Shown here piece by piece: positions 1 through 9,461 of a stretch of 34,631 bases of DNA (the first letter of the stretch is position 1; each line of letters begins with the position of its first letter). The notes beneath the pieces are model-generated. The model saw nothing but the letters and a program-made list of their open reading frames with translations, was not told the DNA's origin and made no database searches. The position numbers were made by a program, and so were the translations under genes. Origin of the DNA: Acholeplasmataceae bacterium (GTDB lineage: Bacteria > Bacillota_I > Bacilli_A > ML615J-28 > CAG-698); NCBI GenBank assembly GCA_012841865.1, contig DUTX01000073.1:1-34631 (forward strand). Reading direction: 5' to 3'.

Positions 1-315
1 ACATTCATAATCTTGTGTCACCAAAGTGGCTTTATAGTTAGAAAATTTCTTCAGTTTTCAAAATGCTTAAATATAGCTATATAACTAATATATCTATATT
101 TACCCACTAAAACTTTACACTACCTTCTTTACTAAATTTGCTTTTTCGTCCCATATTAAAAATACTCCTAAAATAGATAATGAATTACTTTATTTTAATT
201 CACTGTCTACTTTAAGAGTATCATAACAATTCACTTAGCTTTTTTCATTTATTTTCTAATATTTTTAATAATCAGTCACATGCTTTTACTTGGATTTGAC
301 TAAACATATCCGAGA
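1..315. other. Non-coding left edge
   Basis: I see no convincing gene here. The stretch is very AT-rich and lies downstream of the pcrA stop. It contains the repeat at 143-172 that is shared with the right edge, and a weak AT-only hairpin (TGAATTA at 181-187, TAATTCA at 196-202). CAAAGTGGCTTT at 22-33 resembles CAAAGTGCCTTT at 34509-34520 (11 of 12). I found no clear rho-independent terminator for pcrA. The region could be decayed mobile-element sequence, but that is inference. Confidence 0.6.
143..172 (+). repeat. Left copy of a dispersed repeat shared with the right edge
   Basis: TTTTCGTCCCA (143-153) is followed directly by TATTAAAAATAC (154-165) and then a further similar stretch ending in TAAA. 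The same two blocks occur in the same order and orientation at 34548-34558 and 34565-34576, separated there by six extra bases. That is 23 matching bases plus partial similarity beyond. Two copies at opposite ends of the window suggest a dispersed element such as an insertion sequence end. The left copy has no gene next to it and would be the decayed one. Confidence 0.55.
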
Positions 316-2424
316 TTATAACTTTCTTAAAGCAGGATGCGACAACATAATTTTTGTTAACCGTTTTTCCCGATCAAAAAAGATCTGGCCGGTATCGCCT
401 TCAATTGCGATAATAATTCCGGTTCCAAAAGCTTTATGAATTACCTTGTCACCGACGCGATAATCCGCTTGTGCTTCCTCCGTTTCTTCTGTTTGTTTTG
501 TTTCCATATCAAAATAAACATCTTGATTAAAATCTTCTTCCGCTTCTTGCTTAGCGCCGGTAAATTCAAGAACAAAACGCGAAGTCGGATTTTGGAAGAT
601 TTCTCCGTAAAGCAAACGTCTTTGAGCACTTAATAAATATAATTTTTTCTTAGCACGCGTAAAGGCAACATAAGCGATGCGTCTTTCTTCTTCCAGTTCA
701 GCTTCGGAATCAAAACGATAAACATTTGGAAAAACATTTTCCTCCAAACCGATTACAAACACATAATCAAATTCAAGGCCTTTTGCGGAATGGATTGTGG
801 ATAGTGTAATCCCGTCATGACTTTGACGTTGGTTTTGGAGTTTATCATCCGCAAGAATCGCTTCATCAAATGCTTCCTGCAGTTTTTCTAAGCGTGTGAG
901 ACTGCGTTCATCGGTTTCGATTTGTATCAATATACTCTTAAATTCTTCAAGGTTTTCCAATCTTTCCTCGGGATTATCGAGTTGATTCATAAAGTCCCGA
1001 TACTTTATTTCTTCAAGTAAGTTTTCGTAAACAGCAAGTAAATTTTCGGTTTCCATCTTTTCCCGAAGCGAGATAATCAGATTTCGAAATTCAACCAAAG
1101 TCTGATAACGTTTCGGAGTGAGCAGAGTTTTGCAAGCATCGATTGCGGAAAAGAGATCTAATTTATATTTTTCTCTAATCTCAAGCACTTTCCTGACTGT
1201 TTGCTCACCGATTAAGCGTGAGGGAACATTGACAATTCTTTGAAAACTGTGAACATCGTCATGATCGACAACCAGTTTAAAATAAGCAATGATATCCTTT
1301 ATTTCCCGACGTCTTAAATAGGAAATCCCACCAAAAACACGATAAGGAAGTCCCATTTGGATCAAACCGAGTTCCAAATTCCGCATCAACACGCTGTTAC
1401 GGTATAAAACTGCGAATGAAGAATAATCAGCTCCCTTTAATTTTAGGGAAAAGATTTCGTTTAAAATGTAATCAACTTCCAGCTTTTCATTATAAGCTTG
1501 ATAGATTTTTACATCACTGGGATCACCGGGAATTTCTGAAAACAATTCCTTTTTCTCGCGGTTTTTATTGTTAGCAATCATCCGATTGAATCCTTCTAAA
1601 ATCACTTGTGTCGAACGATAATTCTGAGTTAAATGAAAGAGTTGGTGTTCAGGGTAATCCTTTTTAAATAATTGCATATTTTCATAATTGGTTCCACGGA
1701 AACTATAAATGCTTTGATCGTCGTCGCCGACAACGAACAAATTCCGACTCTTTTTAGTCATCATTTTTACAATTTCATATTGAATCAGATTGGTATCTTG
1801 AAATTCATCAACAAGTATATAGCGATACTTTTCCGCATACTTTTCTAATATCTCGGGATAATCAGAAAAAATCTCTTTGACTTTCAGCAGTAAATCTTCA
1901 AAATCAAGTAAGTTTTCTGCTTTCATTTTCTTTTCATAAAGCTGAAAGATTTCTCTTTCTACGGGATCGCTTGGTTTTGTACCGAAGCATTTGTAATAAT
2001 TTAAGGTTTTCTGGATTCTTTTTCCTGGATATTGTTTGCGGTCATAGTTTGCTTCTTTAATAACTTCGTTTATGATCTTCAATTGTTCTTCTTCATCGAG
2101 TATTGTAAAACTTGACTTATAACCGAGAACGGAAATTTCTCTTCTTAAGATGCGGGCGCAGAGTGAATGGAAAGTTGAAATCGTAACATCGTAAGAGTAA
2201 GGACCGATTAATTTCAAAAGTCTTTCCCGCATTTCGTTTGTTGCTTTATTGGTAAAGGTAATAGCCAGGATATTTCCTGGCGCAATTTTAGCTTTATCAA
2301 TCATATAAGCAACTCGGTATGTAAGTGCTCTGGTTTTTCCGCTTCCGGCTCCGGCAAAAACCATTACCGGTCCGTCAACTGCCAATACCGCTTTTTGTTG
2401 TTGTGAATTCAAGTTGCTTAACAT
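316..2424 (-). CDS. pcrA: ATP-dependent DNA helicase PcrA/UvrD
   Basis: This is a superfamily 1A 3'-5' DNA helicase acting in excision repair, rolling-circle replication and clearing of transcription and recombination intermediates. Visible motifs are the Q motif (LNSQQQKAV, residues 6-14), Walker A GAGSGKT (25-31), Walker B DEFQD (206-210), the GDDDQSIYSFRG motif III region, and the late motifs TIHSAKGLEFD and VAFTRAKKKL. The C-terminus has the small Tudor-like domain (GDKVIHKAFGTG) that in PcrA contacts RNA polymerase. At 702 residues it is slightly shorter than typical Bacillus PcrA. ATG at 2424 is preceded by TAGGAG at good spacing. It lies 15 bp downstream of glnS, as the last gene of the long minus-strand operon. 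ligA, the usual partner of pcrA in Bacilli, is not adjacent on the visible side. Confidence 0.96.
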   Translation of the reverse strand: MLSNLNSQQQKAVLAVDGPVMVFAGAGSGKTRALTYRVAYMIDKAKIAPGNILAITFTNKATNEMRERLLKLIGPYSYDVTISTFHSLCARILRREISVLGYKSSFTILDEEEQLKIINEVIKEANYDRKQYPGKRIQKTLNYYKCFGTKPSDPVEREIFQLYEKKMKAENLLDFEDLLLKVKEIFSDYPEILEKYAEKYRYILVDEFQDTNLIQYEIVKMMTKKSRNLFVVGDDDQSIYSFRGTNYENMQLFKKDYPEHQLFHLTQNYRSTQVILEGFNRMIANNKNREKKELFSEIPGDPSDVKIYQAYNEKLEVDYILNEIFSLKLKGADYSSFAVLYRNSVLMRNLELGLIQMGLPYRVFGGISYLRRREIKDIIAYFKLVVDHDDVHSFQRIVNVPSRLIGEQTVRKVLEIREKYKLDLFSAIDACKTLLTPKRYQTLVEFRNLIISLREKMETENLLAVYENLLEEIKYRDFMNQLDNPEERLENLEEFKSILIQIETDERSLTRLEKLQEAFDEAILADDKLQNQRQSHDGITLSTIHSAKGLEFDYVFVIGLEENVFPNVYRFDSEAELEEERRIAYVAFTRAKKKLYLLSAQRRLLYGEIFQNPTSRFVLEFTGAKQEAEEDFNQDVYFDMETKQTEETEEAQADYRVGDKVIHKAFGTGIIIAIEGDTGQIFFDREKRLTKIMLSHPALRKL

Positions 2425-2439
2425 AAAATCTCCTATTTC

Positions 2440-4077
2440 CTATTTCACAGATGATTTCAACGGAACAATCCGGTTAAATACCAATTGCTCATCGGTTGAA
2501 GTTTTATCAACGGTAAAGTATCCTTCGCGGATAAATTGGAATTTTTCTGGTTCTTCAAACCGTTCTTGAGCATTTTCGATATACCCTGCTTTTTGAATCC
2601 AAGAATTCGGATTCAAGCGTTCAATAAAGTTATCTTTATCAACTTCGGAATCGTAAATCAAAGGTTCGAAGAGATTGAAAGTTGCGGGGCGCGCAGTTGT
2701 CGCTTCCACAAAATGAATTGTACCGTTGGGTTTGCGGGCATTAAATCCTGATCCGCTTTTCGTTTCCGGATCATATGTACAAAGCACCGCTTCAATATTT
2801 CCTTCGGAATCATATTTTACATCATAGGCTTTAATAAAATAAGCATTGAAGAGACGAACTTCGATTCCTAAGGCTAAGCGTTTATAATGTTTATTCGGTT
2901 TTTGTAAGACAAAATCATTCCTGTCAATATAGAGGTTTCTAGAGAAAGCGACTTTCCGCGTTCCCAGTTCCGGATTCTCCACATTATTTACCGCATCCAG
3001 ATATTCGACCTCATCCTCCGGATAATTGGTAATGATCACTTTCAAAGGTTCGATTACCGCCATTAGGCGTTTCGCCTTTAATTTCAAATCTTCCCTGAGG
3101 AAATGTTCCAGCATATCGCTTTCGACTGTGGAGTTGATTCTGGAAAGTCCGGTTGCTAAGATAAAGTTCTTAATCGCCTCGGGCGTATAACCGCGCCGTC
3201 TTAAACCGATAAGCGTCGGCATCCGGGGGTCATCATAACCTTCAACCAAGCCCTTTTCCACAAGTTGACGCAAATATCTTTTACTCATAATCGTATTGGT
3301 AATGTTTAAGCGACCAAATTCGATTTGTTGTGGAACATGGGGAGTTTCGCAATGTTCAATAAACCAATCGTAAAGAATACGGTGGTTTTCGTATTCCAAA
3401 CTGCAAAGAGAATGGGTAATTCCTTCGATTGCATCCTGTAAGGGATGAGCAAAATCATACATCGGGAAGATACACCATTTTGTTCCTTGGCGATGATGCT
3501 CAACATACATAATGCGGTAAATAACCGGATCACGCATGTTAAGGTTCGGATGGCTCATATCAATCTTGGCTCTGAGTACTTTTTCGCCTTCCTTATAGAC
3601 CCCATTGCGCATGTTTTCAAAGAGTTCGAGATTTTCTTCGACACTCCGATTGCGATAAGGTGAATTGCGTCCCGGTTCGGTGAGTGTGCCGCGGTATTCT
3701 CTGATTTCTTCCTGGCTTAAATCACAAACATAAGCCAAACCTTTTTTAATCAGTTTAACGGCGTATTGGTAGGATTCTTCAAAATAATCCGAACCAAACA
3801 AAATCTTATCCGGTTTATAGCCTAGCCACTCAATATCTTTGATAATTGCTTCTACAAATTCCACATCTTCTTTAGCGGGATTTGTATCGTCAAAGCGTAG
3901 ATTCGTGCGGCCGTTAAAATGTTTTGCAAGCTCAAAATTGGTTACCAAAGCACGAGCATGCCCGATATGAAGATAGGCATTGGGCTCGGGAGGAAACCGC
4001 GTAACAATTTCGGAAACGCGTCCCGTTTCCAAATCCTTTTGCATTATAGTTTTAATGAAATTCGAAATTTCTTCCAT
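2440..4077 (-). CDS. glnS: Glutaminyl-tRNA synthetase
   Basis: This class I aminoacyl-tRNA synthetase charges tRNA-Gln with glutamine in the cytoplasm. Its 545 residues are close to the 554 of the E. coli enzyme. The Rossmann-fold signature HIGH is at residues 37-40 (context [15 protein letters not shown], typical of GlnRS/eukaryotic GluRS) and the KMSKS loop appears as MSKR (264-267). The C-terminal beta-barrel anticodon-binding domains follow, ending in an FTVDK segment. The ATG shares its A with the TAA of the upstream B3/B4 gene (TAATG), so the two are probably translationally coupled. Most Bacillota make Gln-tRNA through GatCAB, so a dedicated GlnRS is a minority trait in the phylum. The stop codon is TAG. 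Confidence 0.96.
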   Translation of the reverse strand: MEEISNFIKTIMQKDLETGRVSEIVTRFPPEPNAYLHIGHARALVTNFELAKHFNGRTNLRFDDTNPAKEDVEFVEAIIKDIEWLGYKPDKILFGSDYFEESYQYAVKLIKKGLAYVCDLSQEEIREYRGTLTEPGRNSPYRNRSVEENLELFENMRNGVYKEGEKVLRAKIDMSHPNLNMRDPVIYRIMYVEHHRQGTKWCIFPMYDFAHPLQDAIEGITHSLCSLEYENHRILYDWFIEHCETPHVPQQIEFGRLNITNTIMSKRYLRQLVEKGLVEGYDDPRMPTLIGLRRRGYTPEAIKNFILATGLSRINSTVESDMLEHFLREDLKLKAKRLMAVIEPLKVIITNYPEDEVEYLDAVNNVENPELGTRKVAFSRNLYIDRNDFVLQKPNKHYKRLALGIEVRLFNAYFIKAYDVKYDSEGNIEAVLCTYDPETKSGSGFNARKPNGTIHFVEATTARPATFNLFEPLIYDSEVDKDNFIERLNPNSWIQKAGYIENAQERFEEPEKFQFIREGYFTVDKTSTDEQLVFNRIVPLKSSVK

Positions 4078-4739
4078 TAGCTTTCTTTCCTTACCTTTAT
4101 TCTTTCAATATTTCTTGCATTGGCATACTTTACAAAGAGTTCTTTTGCCAAAGCCTCATGCTCTTCCATATATGATTTGCTGAAACAGATAATGAAGAGC
4201 AAGACTCTTTTTGTTGATTCGGTAATTTTGGTTCTATCAGTATCGGAAGTCGTAGAACCAAACGGACCTACAGCATCAACATAAACCGGAATGTCGGTTA
4301 CATTTAGTTTTCCTCTACCGATTCCATAATATTCATCGTTTTCAGTTCCGACTCTGATTTCAATATCGCCTACGATTTTATCATAATCGAGGACAGCAAC
4401 GGAACGTTTTGCTTTGATTGATAAGATGTTACCTAAATCAACAAGATTATTAATGAGATAAAGACCCCTTCCTTTTACCAGTCGTCTTAAAAGCGACTCA
4501 CAAGCCAATCGATAACGCGAAGGGTCTTTCCCGAGCGCTTTATAACCGTCGCGCCCTTCTTTAATAAGAGGAATATTCAAGACATCCGCCAAAGAATACT
4601 CCTCCATTATTTCTTTTTCAATTCTTTTAACCAGAGGTTTGATTTCCTCGCTATCTTTCAGATCGACATCCATCTTCAAGGCGATGATATCAAAGTCTGG
4701 AAGTTTATTTAATATGGAATTCTTGATTGTAATCTGCAT
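4077..4739 (-). CDS. Stand-alone B3/B4 tRNA-binding domain protein
   Basis: The 220-residue protein resembles the B3/B4 domain family (COG3382), the stand-alone relatives of the editing module in the beta chain of phenylalanyl-tRNA synthetase. Supporting segments are [21 protein letters not shown] (about residues 67-87), [18 protein letters not shown], and [17 protein letters not shown] near the C-terminus, typical of the family core. It may bind or deacylate mischarged tRNA, but the substrate cannot be read from the sequence. The ATG follows directly on the TAA of the coiled-coil gene with an AGAGGA site, and its own stop overlaps the glnS start. That tight coupling suggests co-expression with GlnRS. 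Confidence 0.8.
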   Translation of the reverse strand: MQITIKNSILNKLPDFDIIALKMDVDLKDSEEIKPLVKRIEKEIMEEYSLADVLNIPLIKEGRDGYKALGKDPSRYRLACESLLRRLVKGRGLYLINNLVDLGNILSIKAKRSVAVLDYDKIVGDIEIRVGTENDEYYGIGRGKLNVTDIPVYVDAVGPFGSTTSDTDRTKITESTKRVLLFIICFSKSYMEEHEALAKELFVKYANARNIERIKVRKES

Positions 4740-7700
4740 TTATCCTCTTAGCATCTCCAATTCTTTTGTTTTCGCCTGGACCAGGGCTTTTATTTCCTGA
4801 GCCTGTTCACGTTTTTCGCGGAGGATAGTGTTGATTTTTTCCATCTGAGAAAGCAAAGATTTGTATTTTTGAACAATATCGGCTCTTTCAAGATTCTGGA
4901 TTTGGTTTCGATAAAACTCAATTTTAGCACGTAAATCATTGCGATGTACTTCCAGATCCTGAAGTTCCGCCTTCAACTTCAATTGCGCATTACGGTCTTC
5001 GGGACGATTTGATGTTTGATTTAATTCATTTTGTTTGTCTTCAATCTGACGACTCTTTTCTTGATAAGATTTCAAACATTCGTCCAGATTAACCTTGCTT
5101 GTACAATAATCATAAACGTTTTTCTCATTCATGCGCAGGCGTTTTTCCGCTTCAATGCGCTTGTCTTGTTCGGCTTTTAATTCTGTTATTTGCCGATAAT
5201 ATTCATTATAATGACGCGTTAATTCCTGAATTTCATTTTCCAAATCAGCGCTCGCTTTTGCTTCCTTTTCCACAACGAATGGCATATCGACTTCGATTTC
5301 ATCAGGTTTTTCTTCCTCTTTCAGTTTATCAAGTTGACGAGCCAGTTCATCCCTTTCGTATTCGGTTTCTCTTAAACCACCCATTTGTTTGGCCTTGGTA
5401 CGCCGAAGTTTATTAAGGAAATATTCAATCGTCTCTGCTTCTTGGTTATTAAGCTTTTCAATTTCTGCTGCATTATTCTCCAAGAAGGTTTCATATTTAT
5501 GATGCAAGCGCTCCATATCATCTTCAAAACCGCGCTTCTTTTCTTCCTGTAGCTGTCTTTCAAGCATTAATTTGCTTTTTGTTTTTTCATAATTTTCCTG
5601 AGCTTCAATGCTGAAATCGCGGTTTTGCTTATAATTCATTTCCAGTTGGAAAATTCTGTCGTTAATGACATCAATCTCTAAGTTCTTGGCATCAATTTTT
5701 TCCTTGATCGCCTGTTCATTTCTCAGAAATTCCTTTTCTTCTTTCTCCGCTTTTTCCTCGCATTCCCTTCTCATATCTCTGATAACCCGAATTTTACGCC
5801 TGAACTCGGGATCCAAGATATCATCTTCGGTTAGACGTTTTAATTCACTATTAATCTCATCAAGCAAAGCATCTTTTTCTTGAATTTTAGCCTGAAGTTC
5901 TTGAATCAATTTTTCTTTTTCGGCTTTAACCATGTTCTTTTCTTTATCCTTTGCTTGAATTTGCATCTCATAACTTTCAGCAAGTTTTTCAAGTTCCTGA
6001 TTATTTCTTTCGATTAAAAGATTTAATTCTGCCTTATTTCGCTCCAATTCTTCCTGATATTCTCTAATCTGGTTGGCATAAGCTTCAATGAGACGATTTT
6101 TTTCATCATCTTCTTCATTATTTTCATTATTTACAGGATTATTTCTTTCCTGTTTAAATTCGTTAAACTCATTTTTAAGCTTCCGAATCTCATCAACCAG
6201 CTCCTTGTTTAAGGCCGAAGGTTCATAAGAAAGATTCGGTATCAACATCGGATTAAAGAAACGAACATAAGGACAGTTGTGATGATCCTGATTGTTGGCA
6301 TACGAAGAGAAATAATCTCCATGAGCAAAGGGGAATTGTCCGGTTTTGAGGCTATTAACTTCCTCCTTCAAACGTTTAATTTCCGAAAGAATGTAATTAT
6401 AAGGTTCTCCCGCATTATCTCCCGGAACAACTCTTTCCTTCATAACTAATTGTTTGTTTAATTGGATAATTTTATTCTCAAGTAAAGCTTTTTCTGCTTC
6501 CAAAATATCGAGTCTAGCAGCAGTATTGATGCCGGAATCAACTCGTTTTTGAAGCTTATCCTTCAACATCGTAATTTCCGATTTCAATCCGGAAACTTCG
6601 TTTTCAAGCATTAATTTCTCATATTTAAGGGTTTCAAGCTTAGCAAGATTTTCCTGACTGTTTTGTCTTTCCTTGTTAAGTTGTTCTTCAGCTTGTAAAA
6701 TTGCTTGATTAAGATTTTTAATCTGCGCCATGTAAAGTTTTTCTTTATTTTGGACTTCAGAGCGCAGTTTTTTGATTTCCTCTTGATTGCGACGTTTTTC
6801 AGCTTCAAGTTTCGCAATCTCTGCTTGATACTCTTCTCTCAGTTTTTCGCTTTCTCTTAATTTCTTAAGCGTCTCCTGATGTTCTTTCGTTAGTTTTTCG
6901 AGTTCAGACTCAATTTCTTTAATCAGATTATTAATATTAGCAGGAGATTTGGTTGAAGATTTTGTTAAGTCTAAGAAATCATTGGAAATCTCAAATGTAT
7001 TCTCATCAATAATTGTAACATTGTTAATCTTTAATGCTTTTACTTTATTGATAACAGATTCAAGTTCATCAATTCGTTTTCTTTGATTTTCACTTTCCGC
7101 TAGCAAAGACTCAATCTGTTCTTGAGCAGATTCTAATTCAGCAGTTTTGGCAGCAGCCAGTTCTTCATCAAAATTATTGATTTTTTCTTGTAACATCCGC
7201 TCTTTTTCTTGAATCTTAACTGCTTCTTTTTCTAACAATTCACGTTCAAGCTGCTTTTGTGCATAAATCTTTTCACGCAATTTTTCCAAACTGTTAATAA
7301 CAGTCTGAGCTTCGGAATCCGCTTTCGCTTCGGAAGAAGTGACTGCAGCCGGACTTTCTTCCTTCAAAGCAGATTTTGCTTGGACAGGGATTTCCGCCTT
7401 TACATCCGCTTTTGCTGGAATATCTATCGGACTGACAGGAATTATACCATCAGTAGAAACAACTTTGTCTGCAGCTTTTGCAGAAATTGTAGCCTTATCA
7501 CCAGCTTCTGTAGAGACAGGAACTGGTGTTTTATCTAATATGTCTGTACCAATAGGAATGGGATCTGCTGCAGGAATTCCTTCTCCTTCAGCTTTTGCAG
7601 AAATTGCAGCCTTATCACCGGCTTCTGTAGAGACAGGAACTGGTGTTTTATCTAATATGTCTGCACCAACAGGAATGGGATCTGCTGCAGGAATTCCTTC

Positions 7701-8438
7701 TCCTTCGGCTTTTGCTGCAACTGCTTCTGCCGGAACTTCTGTACTTCCTGTAGCTTCAGTATCAACCTGAGCAAGTTCAACCTTATCAGCTTTTGCTGCG
7801 ACTTCGCTTTCAACGCCCGGTACCGGAGTAGTTTCAGAAACTTCCGGAGTTTCCAAAGCTTCGGCTGTTGTTTTATCCGACGCCAAGGGTTGTTCTTCCG
7901 CAGGCAAAAGATCGATCGGATCCACAACGGTCTGAACGACAGGTTTTTCTTCTGCTTCTTGGTCCGCAGCTGCTTTTGTAGCTGCGGGAGTTTTTGTTTT
8001 GGCGGCAGCAGTTTTAGTCTTGGCTGTCTTCGAAGCTTCCTTATCTTTGTCAGGCGCTTCTTTTTCTGCAGTTTCCAGACTGATACTCAGAGCGGGTTCT
8101 GCAGGTTTCTCAAACTTAGCCCTTTCTTTAGCTAACTGCGCTTCCAAGGCTCGAATCTCTTTGTCGAGTTCAGCTTCCAATCTTGCCCTTTCCCGTTCGA
8201 CCATAATTCTGGTTTTCTCTCTTTCGCGAGCCTGGAGAGCTTCCAATTTTGCTCTCTCTTCAGCTCTAACTTTTTCAAGAGCATCCATCATTTTGGTCTC
8301 GGTATCATCAACCGAACTTTTATTGCTTGTGCTCGGTACTTCCTGATTTTGGGAAGATTCAGCTGCTTTCGGAGTCAACTCCTCTTCTTCGCTTATGTTA
8401 TCAATAATATCCAATTTTTTGGAAGTAACTTCTTTCAT
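4740..8438 (-). CDS. Giant coiled-coil protein with low-complexity N-terminal region
   Basis: I do not recognise this 1232-residue protein as a named family. Residues about 45-115 are a charged helix rich in ERARLEAEL-type heptads. About 125-385 is low-complexity, rich in Ala/Pro/Glu/Lys, and contains a 39-residue tandem duplication (about 244-321). About 385-1230 is almost continuous predicted coiled coil, interrupted near 700-735 by a segment with HHNCPYVRFFNP and several aromatics. I see no signal peptide, transmembrane helix or nucleotide-binding motif, so it is probably cytoplasmic or anchored through a partner. Length and architecture resemble structural filament or scaffold proteins, but similarity to SMC-type proteins does not extend to ATPase heads. 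ATG at 8438 follows AAAGAGGA. Two membrane-protein genes lie directly upstream in the same operon and could encode its anchors; this is inference. Confidence 0.85.
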   Translation of the reverse strand: MKEVTSKKLDIIDNISEEEELTPKAAESSQNQEVPSTSNKSSVDDTETKMMDALEKVRAEERAKLEALQAREREKTRIMVERERARLEAELDKEIRALEAQLAKERAKFEKPAEPALSISLETAEKEAPDKDKEASKTAKTKTAAAKTKTPAATKAAADQEAEEKPVVQTVVDPIDLLPAEEQPLASDKTTAEALETPEVSETTPVPGVESEVAAKADKVELAQVDTEATGSTEVPAEAVAAKAEGEGIPAADPIPVGADILDKTPVPVSTEAGDKAAISAKAEGEGIPAADPIPIGTDILDKTPVPVSTEAGDKATISAKAADKVVSTDGIIPVSPIDIPAKADVKAEIPVQAKSALKEESPAAVTSSEAKADSEAQTVINSLEKLREKIYAQKQLERELLEKEAVKIQEKERMLQEKINNFDEELAAAKTAELESAQEQIESLLAESENQRKRIDELESVINKVKALKINNVTIIDENTFEISNDFLDLTKSSTKSPANINNLIKEIESELEKLTKEHQETLKKLRESEKLREEYQAEIAKLEAEKRRNQEEIKKLRSEVQNKEKLYMAQIKNLNQAILQAEEQLNKERQNSQENLAKLETLKYEKLMLENEVSGLKSEITMLKDKLQKRVDSGINTAARLDILEAEKALLENKIIQLNKQLVMKERVVPGDNAGEPYNYILSEIKRLKEEVNSLKTGQFPFAHGDYFSSYANNQDHHNCPYVRFFNPMLIPNLSYEPSALNKELVDEIRKLKNEFNEFKQERNNPVNNENNEEDDEKNRLIEAYANQIREYQEELERNKAELNLLIERNNQELEKLAESYEMQIQAKDKEKNMVKAEKEKLIQELQAKIQEKDALLDEINSELKRLTEDDILDPEFRRKIRVIRDMRRECEEKAEKEEKEFLRNEQAIKEKIDAKNLEIDVINDRIFQLEMNYKQNRDFSIEAQENYEKTKSKLMLERQLQEEKKRGFEDDMERLHHKYETFLENNAAEIEKLNNQEAETIEYFLNKLRRTKAKQMGGLRETEYERDELARQLDKLKEEEKPDEIEVDMPFVVEKEAKASADLENEIQELTRHYNEYYRQITELKAEQDKRIEAEKRLRMNEKNVYDYCTSKVNLDECLKSYQEKSRQIEDKQNELNQTSNRPEDRNAQLKLKAELQDLEVHRNDLRAKIEFYRNQIQNLERADIVQKYKSLLSQMEKINTILREKREQAQEIKALVQAKTKELEMLRG
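7475..7708 (-). repeat. In-frame 117-bp tandem duplication
   Basis: Two head-to-tail copies lie at 7475-7591 and 7592-7708. They differ at only a handful of bases (for example ATTGTAGCC versus ATTGCAGCC near the start of each copy). Each copy encodes 39 residues with the core ADPIPVGADILDKTPVPVST. The unit is a multiple of three, so the frame of the coiled-coil protein is kept. The near identity suggests a recent duplication, possibly a copy-number-variable region. Confidence 0.93.
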
Positions 8439-8472
8439 ATTATCCTCTTTCCAAAGATAAACTTTTAATTTA

Positions 8473-9456
8473 TTAGAAAATAGATAGAATCATATTAAAA
8501 ACAGTAAATACCAAGATTGTTCCGGAGCCGCTAATGCTTAAGAACATCAAAACTGTTTTTAAGACATTCAGCACGGGTTTTGATTTTTTATACTTATAAG
8601 CCCGATCTACCAGAACCTGACAAATCTGTTTAAATACATCAATGTTTAACTCGCCTTCCTGAATTTCTTCAATATTCAAAGGCGGAAAATAAGGTGTTTT
8701 ATAACTTCTCAATGCTTTAAGATAATATCTTCTGGCATTTTTCCATCTTTTTTTATATGAACGACTGATGCTCCGCTCGGAGCTATCTAAATATTTTTGT
8801 GCAAGTCTATAATTCCGAGAAAAATCTCTCGAAATCATTGAATAAAATGAGGAATAAAAAATTGTAAACAAAATTATATAAACCGTAAGATTACCGACGG
8901 TTTTTAACCAAATATTTTCGGAATACATGTTAAAAAGCACATTATGAAAATAATTACCGAAACGAGTTAATGCGAAACTCTGCCATAGATAACTGTTAAT
9001 CTCGCTTAAGAAAAGCGTCAATACAAAGAGTAGGCAAAGAATCAATTTTAATTTCCAAGAAAATTTTAATGCGGAAACCTCACCGATAACCTCTACCATC
9101 TTATCGCTTTCAGAAAAGGTAGCTGTTTTCGCCATACTATAACTTTTATTCCAAGTCCGAAACGCCTTCTTAACAATTCGTCTGCGTTTTAAAAGCGAAA
9201 ACTCCGAATTTCTGATTGCATCCCCGAAAGCCATTTCTTCTTTTCCGACCTTAATCAGAAAATCTTCAATGCTGAAAATCGGAAACTTTGCTTTCTCAGG
9301 ATTGTATAAGAAGGGATTGGTTCTTAAATATTCAGTTTTCAGTGGATCCGCTTCAACAACAAAACTTTCATCTTCATAAGTTGTCTCAACAAATCTTCCG
9401 TTTCCCTCACTATCATCATAGATATAATATTTGGGCGAAACTTTATGTTTGTTCAT
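8473..9456 (-). CDS. Unknown membrane protein with three predicted helices
   Basis: I do not recognise a family. From ATG 9456 it is 327 residues. A soluble N-terminal part of about 135 residues begins with a Tyr/Asp/Glu-rich stretch and includes a basic KRRRIVKKAF segment. It is followed by predicted transmembrane helices at about 136-158 and 185-208, a basic cytoplasmic-looking loop with RNYRLAQKYLDSSERSISR and KKRWKNARRYYLKALRS, and a hydrophobic C-terminal helix at about 296-327. A longer frame opens with GTG at 9465 overlapping the upstream TGA stop. The AAGGTGAAAGGG stretch just before ATG 9456 is a better ribosome binding site for the ATG. It sits between the CvpA-like gene and the coiled-coil gene, all in one direction with short gaps. 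Confidence 0.8.
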   Translation of the reverse strand: MNKHKVSPKYYIYDDSEGNGRFVETTYEDESFVVEADPLKTEYLRTNPFLYNPEKAKFPIFSIEDFLIKVGKEEMAFGDAIRNSEFSLLKRRRIVKKAFRTWNKSYSMAKTATFSESDKMVEVIGEVSALKFSWKLKLILCLLFVLTLFLSEINSYLWQSFALTRFGNYFHNVLFNMYSENIWLKTVGNLTVYIILFTIFYSSFYSMISRDFSRNYRLAQKYLDSSERSISRSYKKRWKNARRYYLKALRSYKTPYFPPLNIEEIQEGELNIDVFKQICQVLVDRAYKYKKSKPVLNVLKTVLMFLSISGSGTILVFTVFNMILSIF

Positions 9457-9461
9457 CCCTT

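Noticed and set aside
4078-4740. T-box leader for glnS
   Set aside because: glnS overlaps the upstream coding gene by one base, so there is no room for a leader RNA.
7339-7770. 143-residue open frame on the plus strand, rich in Ala/Ser/Gly
   Set aside because: It lies antisense to the low-complexity and tandem-repeat region of the coiled-coil gene, and its own repeats only mirror that duplication. It has no fitting ribosome binding site.
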